In this document: piece after piece, positions 59,719 to 64,000 of the stretch
How the letters are laid out: every line of letters starts with the position of its first letter
How positions within the stretch are numbered: the first letter of the stretch is position 1
Source: Dendrobium chrysotoxum
Taxonomy: Eukaryota; Streptophyta; Magnoliopsida; Asparagales; Orchidaceae
Reading direction: 5' to 3'
DNA length: 64,000 nt
Assembly: GCA_019925795.1 (NCBI GenBank)
Contig: CM034311.1
Coordinates: 18,606,926-18,670,925 of the forward strand
The notes under the pieces: model-generated
What the model was told of the DNA's origin: nothing
Databases searched by the model: none
What the model saw: only the letters and a program-made list of their open reading frames with translations
Program-made: the position numbers and the translations under genes

Positions 59719-61008
59719 TTTTAACAATTTAAAGTTCCGGGGTAAATTTTGGAAGGCAGATGAGATAGTAGATAAGACACTACCCAGAGATTTCGCCCTC
59801 ATTTTGCGAGGACTTTATGATCTGAGTTCTGGTTTCCTATAGGCGCAAGCCCCTATAGTTAATTACCCCTCCCGGTAACGAGAGAGAACTTTCGATTAAG
59901 GCTAGTCGTCAATCAGATACGTAAGGATACGTGGATCTGGCATATAGTAGCAGCATGAGTTGGGAATTTGAGGATTTCAGAATTTAGAAGATTGGAAAAT
60001 TGAGATTCTTGATATTTAAAATAAAAATTTTCACCATCTTGCACTTAAAGTGGATGGTGGGGGAATGGATGATAGACCCGATCAAGATCCCATGGTTCTG
60101 TCGTTCCGGGCCATCGTGGTCCCTGGTCTACTTAGTCAGAGGAGGTAGTCGACCCAACCTGACAGAAGGATCCTTGTCGGCAGCCATGGGTTGCTTCGTC
60201 CAAGGGTACCTTATAGACCTGGGGTGAATGTTTGTCTAAGGGGACAAATTTGAATCCACCTTAGCTAACAGAGGGCTTTATGCCCTATCAATCATATCCT
60301 ATTGATTCATATCTCAAGGATTTGATGTCATTGGGGAGCATACGGGCTCTGGCCATAACCATAATATAATGGTGCCATTTGGCGGTGACCATCTGGTTCA
60401 GAGGGCCCCGAGTCATAACCGTTTATCCTGCAGTGCCATTTGGCGGTGAAACTGCCGGTTAGAGGACTCGTACCATGTCCTTACTGGCAGGAGATTGTTT
60501 GAGAATGGATCCTAGTGATATTTTCGACTAGGCATTGGCTCTATGTAAGCTGAAGTAAATTTTAATTTATCCACCTCGGCAAACTGTTGCGGAGGGTAGA
60601 TGAATTTTGCTTTAAGTGATCGAATGATTGGATTTCAGTTTTAAATATTTGAAGTTGGAAAGATTTTTGGATTTTTTGTGGAGTTTTGTAGTTTTGGGTA
60701 TTTGGGAATTTTTTGTGGAGTTTTGGAGTTTTAGTAGGGTTTGGGAGGCATTTGGGATGATTGATGTAAACCCCTCCGGTTGAGATTTGCATTCAACACG
60801 GCCATCATTGGGGTTTAAAGGGGTCATTCACATTTACGGATTGAACCTTGTCAACTCTGTTTACCTGCTAACAGAGGATCAGATTTCGTAGGCTTTGCGC
60901 CTTTGTGAGTGAATTCTCTTTATTATAGACCTTGAAGGCCTAATATGAACTATAAAATAAATACTCCGGTCGATCTCACGACCGCATATTTATTTAATGG
61001 TTCGAGCC

Positions 61009-61290
61009 GTGTCGACTCCTATCTACCCATATAGGAGGATCGGGCTCGAACTGGAATTCACTTATTGACCTGTACAGCATCCCTAGACGTCACGTGTGTA
61101 CCAATAACACGCTCGCCGGGGCCCATGCGGATGTTTGGGGGCATTTTATAATTATTGATTGAACCTTGTCGACTCCTATCTACCTGCATAGGAGGATCAG
61201 GTTCAAATTTATTGACCCGTGCGGCATCCCTAGACGTCACGTGTGTACCAATAACATGCTCGTCGGGGCCCATACGGGTGTACAGTTATA
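61009..61290. repeat. ~155-bp tandem duplication inside copy 4
   Basis: The two units share GTCGACTCCTATCTACC, ATAGGAGGATCRGG, GCATCCCTAGACGTCACGTG, GTACCAATAACA and CGGGGCCCAT, starting at about 61012 and 61168. CACGTG is the G-box palindrome. A single diverged form is seen in copy 3 (36800-36925). Confidence 0.8.
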
Positions 61291-61480
61291 TGTGCATTTC
61301 AGTGTACCTATGTGCATACAAACTACGGTGCACGTACGGGGGTACATCGAAATATTTGATGCCAATCAATTCATATTCAATCTTTTGCAGTTCAGTTAGA
61401 TCCCCTCATCAAAGTTCAATTTTGACAGAGATAGAGTTAGCTCCTCCGTACATATTGTCTCTTATATAATGCTCTTCAAA

Positions 61481-63260
61481 CTATTTGATCCTTTTTAAAA
61501 GCTTTGTTGCAATGTTTTCTGTATCTTGCATTTGTCGTTGAGAGAACAGTATGGTATCATAGATTGATGAGTTCTTTGACTTGAGAATTCCTCTAGTAAC
61601 CTCAGGAAGAGATTCATTCATGCTCTTTGGCTTCTTGATCATCCGCTCTGCCTCAAGAAATATTTCCCCATCATCTAGAAATGATGATAATGACTTCTTA
61701 GCAGCTCCTTTATCAAAGTAAAACGTCTTCATATAATTGGGGAGTTTGACAACATCATCTAAACCCCATTATTTAAAGCCTGGAGAAGCTTTTCTTGTGA
61801 ATTTGGAGATATCTCGTTTCTATTTAACAAAAGCTTTTTAGGAGAATGCTCTACTTCCATGCACAGGTTGCCTCCAAATTTCGTATCCGCCACTTGCATC
61901 TCGGTTGTCTGCATATTTATCAACCTCTACATAAATTTGAGCAGAGGACTCCAAAGAAGAGTTGGTAGAGGAAATCTGCAATAGCATCCATGACAACTGC
62001 AGACTTTGATAAACCATCTTTTACCAAGAGTTGAATGCTGGCTTTAGTCTCATGTAATTGGGACACAGGACAAGGGCAAACGATTTGCCCATAAGGTCTC
62101 ACTGCATCAGTCGAATTAGAGACAATTGCACCACATGGCTTTCTTTCTAAGCATCCATTTAATTTGTGTGCTTGTGATGAAGGCAGTGACTTGTATGTCT
62201 GAGGAGCCCATCCATCAGCATCTATTCTAGTGAAACCACCTAGAGGGTCTCCATCATAATAAGAAGCTTGCTTTCTATTTTCACAGCTTGGGTTTAGATA
62301 GGCAGATCCAGCCTCTGTTATCGAACAAGGAGCATCAAATGATATAAGAGTGTCCTTGGACAAGATGCTGTGCTCTATATTCAGACACGGATGAAACTAT
62401 TCTTTCATCGAAAGGCGTATTTGAAAAATTGCTTCTCCTATTCTTAACCAACCATCATTTTCTAAGAAACACTTCCACTTCTCGCAATCAGATTTAATGA
62501 ATTCTGTGGAATTTTCAGCTAAGATGAGATGCATATCTCTTTTAACAGACGGCATTAATTCTTCAAGTTGCAATCCCTATTGGTCTTCCTTCTGAAGCAC
62601 TTTAGTAGGTAAGTTTCTATGATGCTTAAACATTGTCATTAAACTCGCATTAGGAGCTGTGTTCTCACACTTTGTAGAGCCAACTACTATATTTTCATTC
62701 TTGACTTTTTTTTTTAACATCATAATCGGGGAATTGGAAGTAGTTCTCTAATTTAGGTGAAGATAAAGAAAAATCATTTTTGCATTGTCTTACAATATCT
62801 CTAAGAAATAGATCCACTATGCTGCTTATGACATTCTCAGGCTGCTCCAAATCCACACTTTCACTAATCTTATCAAGCATTTCCCCTATATAATTTCTAT
62901 CAAAATCACATTTGTTGACCAATACAGTGTTAGAATTCATCATAGAGTCTTCATTATCTGACACATCCAGACAAGTTCAATGACCTTCTTCTTGATGACA
63001 TAAGCTACAGAAGTTCCTGTAGACAGAGGGCTCTGATAGCTTATATAGTGCTCCTTTATAAATTCCTTCATCTCTGAATCCTTGGACTTGGTATGGTTGT
63101 TGGAATTCGTCTGTATTTTCCATCAACTTCATTATCAGATATCTTCTTATAATGCAAACTCTTTGCTTCTGTAATCAATTGCAGCGAAGTATCCCTTTCA
63201 TTCTCATTGATTCTTAGTATATGTAAGGAACCGGCATGCTCATCCACATGTCACTTATGT
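61481..63260 (-). pseudogene. Decayed coding segment of an unrecognised plant protein, inside LTR-like copy 4
   Basis: Minus-strand reading frames follow one another over about 1.8 kb with only a few breaks. Around 63210-63080 comes a RINENERDTSLQLITEAKS segment. 62964-62695 includes DKISESVDLEQPENVISSIV and is shifted at an A10 run near 62706. 62650-61920 includes FDAPCSITEAGSAYLN, with in-frame TAG at about 62579 and 62402. 61918-61481 includes FLEAERMIKKPKSMNESLP and ILKSKNSSIYDTILFSQRQM. Acidic/lysine-rich, no transmembrane or transposon domain. The lack of obvious introns suggests one large exon or a retrocopy. I do not recognise the family. Copies 2 and 3 of the repeat lack it. Confidence 0.6.
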
Positions 63261-63460
63261 TTGAAGATCTTCCGCCACAAGTCCCATATTTGCATGTAAA
63301 TCATTTTTTTTTGGAATATTATTCAATACAAGCCATTATTTGCTCGCATGAGATTTAAATGATTTAAACTTTCCTTGATTAGGATTTGCATTCAAATTAG
63401 AGTGAAAACTCTTTACCATTCCATTGGAAATTTGATATTACCTTTCAAATCAAGTTTCTT
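63261..63460. other. Junction between coding segment and resumed LTR-like repeat
   Basis: AT-rich sequence with no motif shared with copy 3; the exact right border of the inserted segment is not resolved. Confidence 0.35.
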
Positions 63461-64000
63461 TATTGATTAATTCTTTTATTTATGCCCAAGTTCAGATTAA
63501 ACTTAATGTCGTTTATTCAATGTTCATTTGAGTCCCAAATATGTCCCCTGCTGTCCAAGTAAGGTCTCTTATTGTCCTTGTAATTCGTTCATTTGTGCTT
63601 GAATGTTCAATGTCAAGTCCACGATTCGCTGAAAATTTCGGCAGCCTCCCGGCGTCTCCCCCGTTTAGGGGAAACTTTGGGAAACTGGGCCACCCCACCA
63701 CGCTACAAGAGCGTGTATGGTTGGTGTCGTGTGACACCGTGGCCATACATCTTTTCATCCCACCACGCTACGAGAGCGTGTATGGGGTCTTCAAAAAATA
63801 ACCGTACGAGAACACAAGTGACTCCCCACCACGCTACAAGAGCGTGTATAGGGCTTACCCACCTCGCCATATGCGTCGCACCGGGCTCCCTCCTACCGTG
63901 CTACGAGAGCGCGTATAGGTGGTTCTCCGGTCCGCCGCAAACGCCGAAAATAGGATTTTTAGGTGATTACCCACCTCGTCGTAGGCGCCGCACCGGCTTT
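63461..64000 (+). mobile_element. LTR-like copy 4, distal part with hairpin module
   Basis: Resumes similarity to copy 3 (about 36.99-37.44 kb): GGCAGCCTCCCGGCGTCTCCCC (63640), then four hairpins and the GGTTCTCCGGTCCGCCGCAAACGCCGAA tail (63920). A second GACCACCTCGTCG-type box begins at 63968 as the window ends, so the module may repeat. Confidence 0.6.
63699..63915. repeat. Hairpin module: CACGCTACRAGAGCGTG, four units
   Basis: CACGCT/AGCGTG arms around a 5-nt ACAAG or ACGAG loop at 63699-63715, 63764-63780 and 63830-63846, with a fourth variant (CGTGCTACGAGAGCGCG) near 63897. Unit spacing is 65-67 bp. Diverged equivalents lie at 37.12-37.38 kb and, inverted, at 11.39-11.66 kb. Confidence 0.8.

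Larger units (their letters stand above)
59643..61410 (+). mobile_element. LTR-like dispersed repeat (copy 4), inserted into Sirevirus gag
   Basis: Begins TGTGGGCTCCGAAAATTCGG at 59643, directly after gag codons, so it postdates the copia element. Possible 5-bp target duplication AGTGC on the left only. Motif order equals copy 3: TATAGTTAATTACCCCTCCC (59855), GTCGACCCAACCTGACAG (60148), CTTCGTCCAAGGGTACC (60194), CATTTGGCGGTGAHHMT boxes (60376 and 60438), and the GTCGACTCCTATCTACC tandem segment (61012 and 61168). No coding content of its own. Confidence 0.65.

Noticed and set aside
59539..59842. Frames with poly-Gly/poly-Pro across 59.7 kb
   Set aside because: Created by the G24 run at the nested insertion.
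60562..60827. Minus-strand frames of 71-76 codons
   Set aside because: Inside the LTR-like repeat; the matching part of copy 3 is not open.
63513..63801. Frames on both strands near the right edge
   Set aside because: They overlap the hairpin module and come from its palindromic units.

Overview
This is AT-rich, transposon-rich nuclear DNA from a flowering plant. The evidence is a PB1-plus-Raf-like kinase gene with canonical GT-AG introns, a Sirevirus-type Ty1/copia element, a Tat/Ogre-type Ty3/gypsy relic, an RTE-type LINE with a (TTG)n tail and a dispersed LTR-like family. I could not fix the species, or monocot versus eudicot. No tRNA, rRNA, CRISPR or bacterial-type operon was seen.

Layout. 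1-0.5 kb: end of an LTR-like repeat on the minus strand. 3.3-9.3 kb: the only gene I can reconstruct intact, a 12-exon, 620-codon PB1 Raf-like MAPKKK on the plus strand, with a foldback element in intron 2 and spliced exons beyond the stop. 11.3-19.4 kb: more minus-strand pieces of the LTR-like family and promoter-like fragments. 20.8-34.2 kb: four degraded relatives of the kinase gene (called B, C, D and E here; the intact gene is A). Copy C is split by a 5'-truncated RTE LINE flanked by 17-bp target-site duplications. 35.3-41 kb: plus-strand copy of the LTR-like family, short tandem repeats and a microexon-like tract. 41.5-43.2 kb: decayed Tat RNase H and integrase, minus strand.

43.2-52.4 kb is non-coding: an AT-rich tract, a G-box-rich promoter-like block, a periodic series of W-box palindromes, an 18-bp-arm hairpin and a 2-kb tandem array. 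52.4-59.6 kb: a minus-strand Sirevirus-like element (3' LTR, RNase H, RT, integrase, protease, gag). Its LTR carries pairs of palindromes exactly 21 bp apart, upstream of a TATA box. The element is cut at 59643 by another LTR-like family member, which itself contains a decayed, non-transposon coding segment (61.5-63.3 kb).

Only gene A is likely to make a conventional protein. The B4-type Raf kinases it resembles act in osmotic-stress and ABA signalling. The rest records tandem duplication, deletion and nested insertion. The most unusual signals are the regularly spaced palindromes in two unrelated non-coding regions (53.07-53.70 kb and 46.07-46.83 kb), the ancestral exon segment kept only by the broken kinase copies, and the host-like coding segment inside an LTR-like repeat.
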